Shown here piece by piece: positions 1-5,853 of a DNA stretch of 12,747 nt. Made by a program: the position numbers and the translations under genes. The notes beneath the pieces were generated by a model. That model was not told the DNA's origin. It ran no database searches and saw only the letters and a program-made list of their open reading frames with translations. This DNA is from an uncultured Lachnospiraceae bacterium (lineage in GTDB: Bacteria; Bacillota; Clostridia; Lachnospirales; Lachnospiraceae). Every line of letters begins with the position of its first letter. The stretch's first letter is position 1. Location: positions 1-12,747 of the forward strand of contig CAJTOR010000068.1 of NCBI GenBank assembly GCA_910577675.1, in the 5' to 3' direction.

Positions 1-258
1 TACCTCATCAGCATAGACCCCGCCGCCGGAATTGACCCGGCGGGCAATCTGATTCACATTGTTGGAGGTATACCGCAGGAGCTTGGCACACTCGTCCAGT
101 TCCTTGATTTGCAGTTGGACAATGTAGCCGTCAATGCACATCTTCCGAATATAGGCACTCATGTTGTGAACGCCCATCAGCGCCATTCTCTGTTCGATTA
201 GGCCCCGTTCCTCGTCTGTAACTTTGAAATAGATACCGCGGCTCTTTTCTTTTGCCAT
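1..258 (-). CDS. mobC: MobC-family plasmid mobilization relaxosome protein (partial, 3' end off window)
   Basis: The first 86 residues are visible; the C-terminus lies left of position 1. The protein begins MAKEKSRGIYFKVTDEERGL and has the basic N-terminal strand followed by two helices seen in ribbon-helix-helix-like MobC proteins. It contains the family-typical segment around residues 70-80, LRYTSNNVNQIARRVN, followed by a glycine patch. MobC proteins help the relaxase open the strands at oriT during conjugative mobilization. The start at 258 follows an AAGGGGGAG stretch that sits close to the ATG. The gene lies 8 bp after the stop of the small HTH-like gene, so the two are probably cotranscribed. 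The family call is from recognised sequence similarity, and the relaxase partner is not in view. Confidence 0.85.
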   Translation of the reverse strand, partial: MAKEKSRGIYFKVTDEERGLIEQRMALMGVHNMSAYIRKMCIDGYIVQLQIKELDECAKLLRYTSNNVNQIARRVNSGGGVYADEV

Positions 259-266
259 ACTCCCCC

Positions 267-476
267 TTATCTCCGCTTCTGCCATACGAGGTCATAGCCG
301 AGAGCGTCAGCCAATTCCACCGCCTCTTTATATCGCAGGGATTCACGGCGCAGCTTGTCGGAGAGATTGGGGACGCTGGGACTCCATCCGTACTGCTCCG
401 CCAGCTTCTCCACAAGTTCGCTCATGGTAAATCCCTCTCGGACAATATAGGCTTTGATTTCGTTCCTGATATTCAT
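267..476 (-). CDS. Small HTH-like accessory protein of the mobile element (69 aa)
   Basis: The protein starts MNIRNEIKAYIVREGFTMSE and is 69 residues long. It looks all-helical, with a segment at residues 15-55 (TMSELVEKLAEQYG, then NLSDKLRRESLRYKEAVEL) that reads like a helix-turn-helix of the DUF6471-like kind. Small proteins of this type commonly sit just upstream of mobC in clostridial elements. The ATG at 476 is preferred because AGAAGGAG lies 10 nt upstream of it. A GTG at 497 would place that site inside the coding region, so it is rejected. The gene ends 8 bp before mobC. A role as a regulator or DNA-binding helper of the mobilization genes is inferred; no partner or operator can be identified. 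Confidence 0.7.
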   Translation of the reverse strand: MNIRNEIKAYIVREGFTMSELVEKLAEQYGWSPSVPNLSDKLRRESLRYKEAVELADALGYDLVWQKRR

Positions 477-744
477 AAAAATTGTACTCCTTCTCACAAT
501 TTTGTTCGCCCTCCGGCGTAGAATTTGAAAACGCTCCCAGCAAACCGGGCAGACTGTTCACCATGCCCAGGTCACAGGAGCGCACATCGAATTTCAGCGT
601 TTAGCGTGAAGTCATGCGAAATGATGAATACCAGCAGGGAAAAACGTATTGCGTTCGCCGCCCAGCATTGTGTGTTTCCGCGAAAAAGCGCCATACTGAT
701 GCCGTTCTATTCGCTGATTTCACATAGATTAAAATTTAGTGTGC
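477..744. other. Intergenic region between recombinase terminator and mob genes
   Basis: This stretch of about 270 bp separates the recombinase terminator from the mobilization operon. A promoter for the minus-strand mob genes, and possibly the oriT, should lie here or near it. I see only short weak repeats, for example two ACGCT copies two bases apart at 595-606 (minus strand), and no convincing long inverted repeat or nick-site motif. A minus-strand reading frame of 40 codons (572-694, starting MALFRGNTQCWAANAIRFSL) lacks a good ribosome binding site, and I do not call it a gene. Confidence 0.4.
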
Positions 745-775
745 AAAAAGGGCGGCTTACCGAAGCAAGCCGCCC
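745..775 (-). terminator. Intrinsic terminator of the serine recombinase gene
   Basis: On the minus strand an 11-bp stem (775-765 paired with 760-750, starting GGGCGGCTT, one G-T wobble) closes a TTCG loop between C and G. This is the very stable C(UUCG)G tetraloop. Five T's follow at 749-745. It begins 5 bp after the recombinase stop codon. Confidence 0.92.
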
Positions 776-780
776 ATATC

Positions 781-2598
781 TCAGGTGCTTTCCGTATTCT
801 GCTGGGCCTCCAAAGCCTTCTGCCGCCGTTTCGCCATGTACCGCCTGTTGTACTCGGCTTTCTTTGCCCGCTTCTTCCGAAGCTGCTCCTGTTCCTCCAA
901 TTCTTCCGCAGTCGGTTCCGGGATAGGCACATCAAATTTACCGATAAACTTCAAGTAAATATCGACTTCCTGCGTCCGTTCGCCGGTAGACCTGTCCGCT
1001 TCATGGACAACGATCTTGTCCACAAACTCGTTAATCATCGGCGTGGTCAACTCGGAAAAATCGGTGTACTTCCTGGCAAGGGCCATAAACTGATCGACCT
1101 TTGCCGTATCCGCTTCAAAACTCTCCAAGTCCGCCTGTGCTTTCTGGATGGACGCTTCCAGCGTTTCCTGTTCCTGCTCGTATTCGGCAGACAGCACATC
1201 AAACCGCTTTTCGCTGATTTTGCCAATCGCATAGGATTCGTAAAGTTTCTTGATGATACCATCCAACTCTGCCGCCCGCTTCTGCTCCCGCCGCACACGT
1301 TGTTTCAGCGCCTTAACGGTTTCAGCCTGCCGGACCTCTGACGCGCTGCGAACCTTCTGAATAAACTCGGCCTCGTTCTTGATGGCGTAAGTGCTGGCGG
1401 AACGGATTGCCTCCAAGACCAACTCGCGTACAGCGGCAGTCCGAATGTAATGCTGCGAACAAGCGGTCTGAAAGCGGTCTCTGGCATGGTCATAGGTCGA
1501 GCAATAGTATTCATCTCGGTTTGATCTGCGTTTTCCGTTGGGTCTGCCCTGCCAGTCCCGCGCCCAGCCGCCAGCCCCCCGGTGGTTATACATCTTTGCG
1601 CCGCAGTCAGCGCAGAACATCAAGCCCGTCAGCGGATTAGCCTCTCCTGGCGTATCCGTCCGGCGCACGATCTTCCGCAGCTCCTGCGCCAGCTGCCATG
1701 TTCTTTCGTCTACGATGGCATCATGTGTGTTCTCGAAAATCACCCAATCCTCTTTTGCCGCCTTTTTAGCCCGCTTATCTTTATAGGATTCTTTGTAAGT
1801 GCGGAAGTTGACAGTGTGCCCCATATACTCCGGTTTTGTGAGCATATCAGAAATTGTGGTTCCCCGCCAGGTATAGCGTTCATCCGAATAGTTCCGGCTC
1901 TGGCAAGTCCCTTGGTTTCGCTGTCCCAGGTAGTAGGCGGGCCGTTCTACCTTTTCCGCTGTCAAAATGCGGGCGATCTGGTGAGGGCCGTTTCCCTCAA
2001 TCGCAAGCTGGAAAATCCGGCGCACAACCGCCGCCGCTTCCTCGTCAATCAGCCAGTGTCCAGGGTCGTCCGGGTCCTTGCGGTAGCCGTAAATGACGTT
2101 GTTCGTGGTGTGCTTGCCGCTCATGCCCTTGGCTCGGAGTACGGCGGTCACTTTCCGGCTGCAATCCCGAATGTACCACTCGTTTATGACATTCAAAAAG
2201 GGGGCGAACTCCCCGCTGCTCTGTACGCTGCTGTCAATACCGTTAGAGATGGCAATAAACCGAACACCTTTTTCCCGGAACATAACTTCGGTATAGAAGC
2301 CAGTCTGAAGATAATCACGCCCAATCCGGCTCATATCCTTGGCGATCACACAGCCGACCTTTCCAGCTTCAATATCCGCAATCAGGCGTTTCCAGTCCGG
2401 GCGGTCAAAGCTGCCTCCCGACCAGCCATCATCTGTGTAATGGGCGCAATTATTGAACCCATGCTGGGCAGCATATGCTTCGAGCATCTGTTTTTGATGA
2501 ATGATCGAGTTACTATCGCCTGCCGACATTTCATCGTCACGCGATAATCTCTCATAGAGGGCCGTGATCTTTTCCGTGTCCAACCGCTTCGTGTTCAT
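781..2598 (-). CDS. Large serine recombinase (site-specific integrase/excisionase)
   Basis: This 605-aa protein cuts and rejoins DNA at attachment sites to insert and excise the element. The N-terminal resolvase domain spans about residues 9-155, with the catalytic serine S19 in YERLSRDDE and the active-site arginine region KDMSRIGRD at 87-95. The recombinase DNA-binding domain follows at about 165-310. A zinc ribbon uses C329, C332, C366 and C380, and a long charged coiled coil covers roughly 415-510. The C-terminal DUF4368-like tail (about 545-600) is very basic. The length and domain order match TnpX/TndX-type transposon recombinases. The start at 2598 has GAAGGGAG about 6 nt upstream. Only about 27 bp separate this start from the element boundary, so little room remains for an element-borne promoter in the integrated state. 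Nothing looks broken. Confidence 0.95.
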   Translation of the reverse strand: MNTKRLDTEKITALYERLSRDDEMSAGDSNSIIHQKQMLEAYAAQHGFNNCAHYTDDGWSGGSFDRPDWKRLIADIEAGKVGCVIAKDMSRIGRDYLQTGFYTEVMFREKGVRFIAISNGIDSSVQSSGEFAPFLNVINEWYIRDCSRKVTAVLRAKGMSGKHTTNNVIYGYRKDPDDPGHWLIDEEAAAVVRRIFQLAIEGNGPHQIARILTAEKVERPAYYLGQRNQGTCQSRNYSDERYTWRGTTISDMLTKPEYMGHTVNFRTYKESYKDKRAKKAAKEDWVIFENTHDAIVDERTWQLAQELRKIVRRTDTPGEANPLTGLMFCADCGAKMYNHRGAGGWARDWQGRPNGKRRSNRDEYYCSTYDHARDRFQTACSQHYIRTAAVRELVLEAIRSASTYAIKNEAEFIQKVRSASEVRQAETVKALKQRVRREQKRAAELDGIIKKLYESYAIGKISEKRFDVLSAEYEQEQETLEASIQKAQADLESFEADTAKVDQFMALARKYTDFSELTTPMINEFVDKIVVHEADRSTGERTQEVDIYLKFIGKFDVPIPEPTAEELEEQEQLRKKRAKKAEYNRRYMAKRRQKALEAQQNTEST

Positions 2599-2619
2599 AG
2601 TGAACTCCCTTCAAGCGGC

Positions 2620-2640
2620 TGGGTCGCTTCATAGGTTTCC
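2620..2640 (-). other. Element-chromosome junction (one attachment-site half)
   Basis: On the minus strand the interrupted AAA-ATPase frame reads WTSTETYEA up to 2625 and then becomes TQPLEGSSL, which runs into the recombinase ribosome binding site and does not resemble that family. The family normally continues after TETYEA with a hydrophobic helix. The crossover of the serine recombinase is therefore placed at or just beside the GC of the alanine codon (2626-2627). The exact core dinucleotide cannot be fixed without the empty site or the other end. Confidence 0.7.
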
Positions 2641-3497
2641 GTGGATGTCCAGTAATTGGAAAATCTCCCGCAAATCATAGCTTCCACAACGGATTTCGGA
2701 TTATAGATATGGTGAAACCTTGTAAGCATATAACCATCATACCAACTGCTCGTTTCCACAAAATCCATCTGATATTTTTCTCAAAGCTTCTCTACCTCCT
2801 CCTCCGTAAAACCCGTATACTCCTCCAGCGCTTTCTGATCCGTCATGGAATACTCCCAGAACATATTGAGCGCGGAATGCTGCCCATATTTTTTGACTGG
2901 CAATATCCCAGTCATATAGGCAAGCGCCACATAAGGCTGATCCTTTAAAAGATTCCTCAAAAAATCAAGATACTGCTTCTGTAACACCTCTGATTCCTGG
3001 CGTTCCCGCATCACGCAGTCCCACTCGTCAATAAGAAAAATGAATTTCTTTTTTGTTTTGGCATATATCTGTTCCAACACAGCGGCAAGCACTGTTTCCT
3101 TATCCGAAAACAATTCCCCGTAAACTTCTCCAATATCACTTATCACAACTTGCTCCAAATAATCCGTCACATCCTGTTTCTTCGCGCGAATCAAAAACTG
3201 TTGCATATTTAACAATATCACATCATACCGGTTCAGATTTTCCGCAAAATCCGGTGCGCCCGCAATCCGAAAACCTTCAAATAATCTTCTTGAATCACAC
3301 TCCCTCCCGTAATACGCCGCCAGCATTTTCAGCGCCATTGACTTTCCAAAACGCCTTGGACGGCTGACACAGATAAACTTCTGTTCCGTACATAAACATT
3401 TATTTGTATAGGCGATCAGACCTGTTTTATCCACATAAATTTCCGAACGAATCGCTTCAAAAAAACCATCATTTCCCGGATTTAAATAAATCCCCAT
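2625..3497 (-). pseudogene. AAA-ATPase-like/DUF1703 protein gene, broken by a TGA and by element insertion
   Basis: The 5' part encodes an AAA-ATPase-like domain (PF09820 type). It has the N-terminal YVDKTGLI motif (21-28), a Walker A-like SRPRRFGKSM (45-54) and a Walker B FIFLIDEWD (152-160). Frame-preserving translation stops at TGA 2781-2783 after TGFTEEEVEKL, where relatives usually have a cysteine codon, so one base change explains the stop. The same frame then continues for 52 codons with clear family sequence (SSWYDGY, HIYNPKSVVEAM, YWTSTETYEA) and ends at the element junction. Intact relatives are about 500-560 aa and carry a C-terminal PD-(D/E)XK nuclease-like domain, which is absent here. 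AAGGGGAG precedes the ATG at 3497. Any product would be a 238-aa fragment. Confidence 0.9.
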
Positions 3498-3540
3498 AAC
3501 ACTCCCCTTTTTCCAAAAACCGAAACCTTATCGTGATTTT

Positions 3541-3569
3541 AGCATAGCACACCATATAGGAAAATGCAA
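3541..3569 (-). promoter_or_regulatory. Candidate promoter of the AAA-ATPase gene
   Basis: On the minus strand TTGCAT (3569-3564) and TATGCT (3546-3541) are 17 bp apart. Transcription would start about 40 bp upstream of the ATG at 3497. The -10 match is moderate. Confidence 0.5.
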
Positions 3570-3580
3570 GAAAATCGCTC

Positions 3581-3673
3581 TTACATCCTGAACCCTGACA
3601 ACCGCCAAACAAAGCAGAAAAACCTTTGTAAATTCGTATCTTTGCCGCATAAAATCAAGCACCTCAAACCCAT
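3581..3673 (-). CDS. Possible small protein (30 aa), unknown
   Basis: An ATG at 3673 is preceded at 7 nt by AAGGAGGA (minus strand 3688-3681), an excellent ribosome binding site. The frame runs 30 codons (starting MGLRCLILCGKDTNLQRFFC) to TAA at 3581. It is short, cysteine-rich and matches nothing I recognise. It could be a leader peptide, a small protein, or the surviving start of a deleted gene, since the shifted frame across the same DNA also reads protein-like. It ends 12 bp upstream of the AAA-ATPase promoter. The binding site is the only real support. Confidence 0.25.
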   Translation of the reverse strand: MGLRCLILCGKDTNLQRFFCFVWRLSGFRM

Positions 3674-3740
3674 GTCCTGTTCCTCCTTAAAGAAACATTA
3701 ATAGTTCCACCTTCCCATAATCACGATAAAAGATTTATTG

Positions 3741-3790
3741 GGCTAAAAAGGAAAGAGGGACTGTGCACTAATCACTTCGTGCTCAGCCCC
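3741..3790 (-). terminator. Imperfect hairpin with T-rich tail, possible terminator
   Basis: On the minus strand GGGGCTGAGCAC (3790-3779) pairs with GTGCACAGTCCC (3768-3757) at 10 of 12 positions around a 10-nt loop. It is followed by TCTTTCCTTTTT. It lies about 190 bp after the stop of the Rpn-like gene and may end that transcript. The T-tract is interrupted. Confidence 0.45.
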
Positions 3791-3798
3791 TTACAAAA

Positions 3799-3915
3799 TT
3801 ATAAAATGACATATTGAATACTTGTAATTATTTCTTCCGCAAAGTCCCTATCTTTTCCCGTTACCGAATCATGGATGTACTCAATCGCCCCATTAATTTT
3901 CCGTATTGCTGCAAC
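3799..3915 (-). pseudogene. C-terminal coding remnant of an unidentified protein
   Basis: A minus-strand frame of 38 codons ending in TAA at 3799-3801 reads like a real protein tail: VAAIRKINGAIEYIHDSVTG, then a charged amphipathic helix and IQYVIL. It has no start codon with a binding site, and two stops lie directly upstream in frame. It is probably the end of a gene whose 5' part was lost when the neighbouring Rpn-like gene arrived. I cannot name the family, and the length alone does not exclude chance. Confidence 0.3.
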
Positions 3916-3977
3916 TTATTATGACAGGACTATCAAAGACTACTGATTATCATGTCCCGATAAGTATCATGCTATAA

Positions 3978-4184
3978 TTATCTATTTCCTTCACGGCAGC
4001 TTTCTAAGGCTTCTACTGCTTCATCCTCAGTTAAAGGGTCATTAAGATCGGTTGTCAGGTACTGAATAATTTCATCATCTGTTTTTCCAAATTGTAACAA
4101 CACCTTGACGATTCCTCTTCGTTCTCCTCTCTGTTCTCCTCTTTGTTCTGCCATTGCTTCTAATGCATCTGCTGCTGACATCAT
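3978..4184 (-). CDS. Candidate intragenic short product of the Rpn-like gene (C-terminal 68 aa)
   Basis: Two in-frame ATGs (M278 and M279 of the full protein) lie 8 nt downstream of an exact AGGAGG at 4198-4193. A promoter-like pair sits just upstream at 4221-4249. The product would contain the EQRG repeat and the C-terminal helical domain but no nuclease core. In E. coli and relatives, rpn genes have been reported to make such a short form (RpnS) that inhibits the full-length toxic nuclease (RpnL). That function here is inference by analogy. The GAG GAG GAG codons for three glutamates would create the same sequence by chance, so expression must be shown. Confidence 0.45.
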   Translation of the reverse strand: MMSAADALEAMAEQRGEQRGERRGIVKVLLQFGKTDDEIIQYLTTDLNDPLTEDEAVEALESCREGNR

Positions 4185-5015
4185 AACATTAACCTCCTCC
4201 TCAATCATTCTTGAGTATTCATAATATGGATTACAACTTGCTTCCCCAACCTTATTTGCAAACACAGACTGCAAATACTTTATCAGATCACTTTGTTCTT
4301 TTTGAATGTTGAAATCTTTTGACAAATACACTAACCGTAGGTGAATCAAATCAACCTCCTTGCTTAGTTCCGCTGCCCGTGTAGAACGATTCAACTCTTT
4401 GTCTTGAAAACTTCCTGACAAGTCCACACTATATATAGAATTTCTTAATTCTTTTGGAATGTCATTTATTAAAATCCACACCGAATATACTGGTTTCAGT
4501 CGGTCGTAAGCTTCTGTCTTATCCAATGAACTTAGTTGTCTACTGATTAACCTACAGCAATAGTAGATTCCACGCTTAGAAATGGAATAGCCCGGGTCGC
4601 TTTCCCTCTGCATTTCTAAATCGAAAAATAAATTCACACACACTTCTTCCTTGCCTGGCAATGCACAATCAATTAAAACATCATAATACGCTGTCATTTC
4701 ATTGCCCTTCCCAGAATCTTCGGAACTGTAGACCGCTGGGTTGACCGTCACATCCCCTCTTGGAGTAATAAATTCTTCTATCTGCTCCAAGGAGTATTTT
4801 TTATATTCCCAAATAATATTCTTCAGAATCGGTGTAAGAAATCTCTTTGTAGTAAACAACTTTTTAAACCCTTTGTCATAAGTTAGTTTTGAATTTGCAA
4901 TAACATCCTTACCACTTGTAACAGTTCTACTGCTCTTGCCAGCACGATTTTGGGAAATACTGCTTTCCTCTTTATCACTACCAAAAATATCTATTGACAC
5001 AATTTTATCTGACAT
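3978..5015 (-). CDS. Rpn-family / PD-(D/E)XK nuclease-family transposase-like protein
   Basis: The 345-aa product resembles the Rpn and PD-(D/E)XK nuclease-family transposase proteins that are abundant in Lachnospiraceae. Residues 44-60 (LTYDKGFKKLF) form the usual N-terminal helix. The nuclease core shows D112 in YYDVLID and a LFFDLEMQ strand with E134 and Q136, the ExQ variant of the ExK motif, followed by a YCCRLISRQL helix (152-161). A linker leads to a 12-bp-repeat-encoded EQRGEQRGERRG (290-301) and a C-terminal helical domain (302-345). Rpn proteins are DNA endonucleases first linked to RecA-independent recombination and later to phage defence. AAGGGGG lies 4 nt before the ATG. The gene has its own strong promoter and is AT-richer than the flanking blocks, which suggests transfer. 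Catalytic residues appear intact. A separate short product may start at residue 278. Confidence 0.8.
   Translation of the reverse strand: MSDKIVSIDIFGSDKEESSISQNRAGKSSRTVTSGKDVIANSKLTYDKGFKKLFTTKRFLTPILKNIIWEYKKYSLEQIEEFITPRGDVTVNPAVYSSEDSGKGNEMTAYYDVLIDCALPGKEEVCVNLFFDLEMQRESDPGYSISKRGIYYCCRLISRQLSSLDKTEAYDRLKPVYSVWILINDIPKELRNSIYSVDLSGSFQDKELNRSTRAAELSKEVDLIHLRLVYLSKDFNIQKEQSDLIKYLQSVFANKVGEASCNPYYEYSRMIEEEVNVMMSAADALEAMAEQRGEQRGERRGIVKVLLQFGKTDDEIIQYLTTDLNDPLTEDEAVEALESCREGNR
4113..4148 (-). repeat. Three tandem 12-bp in-frame repeats in the Rpn-like gene
   Basis: On the minus strand three units (GAACAAAGAGGA, GAACAGAGAGGA, GAACGAAGAGGA) encode EQRG, EQRG, ERRG at residues 290-301. The units differ by one or two bases. 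Because the length is a multiple of three, copy-number changes would keep the frame. Confidence 0.95.
4193..4198 (-). promoter_or_regulatory. Internal Shine-Dalgarno site inside the Rpn-like gene
   Basis: AGGAGG, the exact anti-16S complement, ends 8 nt before an in-frame ATG (4184). It is stronger and better spaced than the site in front of the full-length gene. Confidence 0.5.
4221..4249 (-). promoter_or_regulatory. Candidate internal promoter for the short Rpn product
   Basis: On the minus strand TTGGGG (4249-4244) and TATTAT (4226-4221) are exactly 17 bp apart. Transcription would start near 4214, giving a leader of about 30 nt before the internal ATG. The DNA here is AT-rich, so a chance match is possible. 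Confidence 0.35.
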
Positions 5016-5066
5016 CCATCCCCCTTGTCTTGGCGCTAAAAATCCAATGCTCCATCCTCATAAAAC

Positions 5067-5095
5067 ATTTTACCACTTGGTACTGTCTTGGTCAA
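5067..5095 (-). promoter_or_regulatory. Promoter of the Rpn-like gene
   Basis: On the minus strand TTGACC (5095-5090) and TAAAAT (5072-5067) are 17 bp apart, close to the vegetative consensus. The leader to the ATG at 5015 would be about 45 nt. Confidence 0.7.
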
Positions 5096-5251
5096 TGCAA
5101 ACTTTAACTTTTCAGGCGCTTCACCAACCTACAAGGCTGCCAGAACGCAGGAAGGAGCGAACAGGAAGAAGAAAGAATAATCTTGCGATGCAAGCCGCTC
5201 CCATCTGGCGAATTTTCCGAAATCCAGCTATACTTTTTTTAAAAGATAGGG
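5096..5251. other. Divergent intergenic region, no gene seen
   Basis: The space between the Rpn-like gene and the acetyltransferase (about 340 bp with both promoters) contains no frame with protein-like sequence and a binding site. I see no riboswitch or strong hairpin in it. Confidence 0.5.
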
Positions 5252-5257
5252 TATAAT
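5229..5257 (+). promoter_or_regulatory. Candidate promoter of the acetyltransferase gene
   Basis: A perfect TATAAT at 5252-5257 follows a run of T and A. The best -35 at 17-bp spacing is the weak TATACT (5229-5234). The leader to the TTG start would be about 90 nt. Confidence 0.45.
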
Positions 5258-5354
5258 GGAGCCAATAACAAATCGTGACTATTTGCTTTTCTCAAGAAAA
5301 TAGGACAGCGAATAAACCTGCCACCAAAAAATATCAAAACAGCGGAGGAAAAAA

Positions 5355-5846
5355 TTGCAATCACTGGATATTAACAGGGCAAAACCTGAAGATTTGCCGC
5401 GGATAATGCAGATTTATGAATATGCGCGGAACTTTATGAAAGAAACAGGAAACGAAAGCCAATGGAAAAACAATTACCCACCAAAAGATATGATTATGGA
5501 TGATATCCGAAACGGCAACTTGTATGTGATAAAAAAAGAAAATGAAATACATGCCGTATTTGCCTTTATGATTGGCTCAGAACCCACCTACCAAAAGATC
5601 AGTCAGGGCAGATGGCTTTCCGACACAGAATATGGTACACTGCACCGGATTGCCGGGGATGGTAAGATTCACGGAATTTTTGATGTAATTATAACATTTT
5701 GCCTCAACAAAACCAACCATTTAAGGATAGATACCCACAATAACAATAAAATAATGCAGCACCTTATCCTTAAAAACAGATTCCAAGAATGCGGCATCAT
5801 CCACGTTGCCGACGGCTCACCGCGAATAGCTTATGAAAAAATATAA
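5355..5846 (+). CDS. GNAT-family N-acetyltransferase
   Basis: The 163-aa protein transfers an acetyl group from acetyl-CoA to an unknown amine. It opens with the typical first strand and helix (LDINRAKPEDLPRIMQIY, residues 4-21). It ends with the part of the fold common in this subgroup: RIDTHNNNKIMQHLILKN (124-141), then FQECGIIHVADGSPRIAYEK (143-162). A predicted strand at 66-72 carries the core beta sheet. The only usable start is TTG at 5355, with GGAGGA 5 nt upstream and no in-frame ATG nearby; TTG is a rarer start and may lower expression. The gene is AT-richer than the downstream desulfidase. It is divergent from the Rpn-like gene, and I see no functional link. Substrate unknown. Confidence 0.85.
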   Translation: MQSLDINRAKPEDLPRIMQIYEYARNFMKETGNESQWKNNYPPKDMIMDDIRNGNLYVIKKENEIHAVFAFMIGSEPTYQKISQGRWLSDTEYGTLHRIAGDGKIHGIFDVIITFCLNKTNHLRIDTHNNNKIMQHLILKNRFQECGIIHVADGSPRIAYEKI

Positions 5847-5853
5847 GTAAACA

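Larger units (their letters stand above)
1..2627 (-). mobile_element. End of an integrated mobilizable/conjugative element (serine-recombinase type)
   Basis: This block holds a large serine recombinase, a small HTH-like protein and a MobC-type protein, all on the minus strand. That is the usual content of integrative mobilizable or conjugative elements of Clostridia. Its right boundary is set at about 2620-2630, where the reading frame of an interrupted AAA-ATPase gene stops matching its family, 27 bp upstream of the recombinase start. The left end lies outside the window, so element size, cargo and the second attachment site cannot be seen. It could be a self-transmissible element or a smaller mobilizable one; the relaxase expected after MobC would lie to the left of position 1. 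Confidence 0.8.
3498..3977. other. Gene-poor stretch with small remnants
   Basis: This 480-bp region holds a promoter for the AAA-ATPase gene, a possible 30-codon ORF with a strong ribosome binding site, an imperfect hairpin, and a 38-codon protein-like fragment. They are listed separately. The rest is AT-rich and shows no recognisable gene. Confidence 0.6.

Noticed and set aside
1582..2547. Long plus-strand frame (321 codons) over the serine recombinase gene
   Set aside because: It is antisense to a gene with all recombinase motifs, has no ribosome binding site and no recognisable domain; long antisense frames are common opposite GC-rich genes. The same applies to the frame at 739-1341.
2781..2783. 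TGA as a recoded sense codon (selenocysteine or Trp)
   Set aside because: TGA is used as a normal stop by several intact genes here, the following DNA shows no obvious selenocysteine hairpin, and the gene is destroyed by the element anyway.
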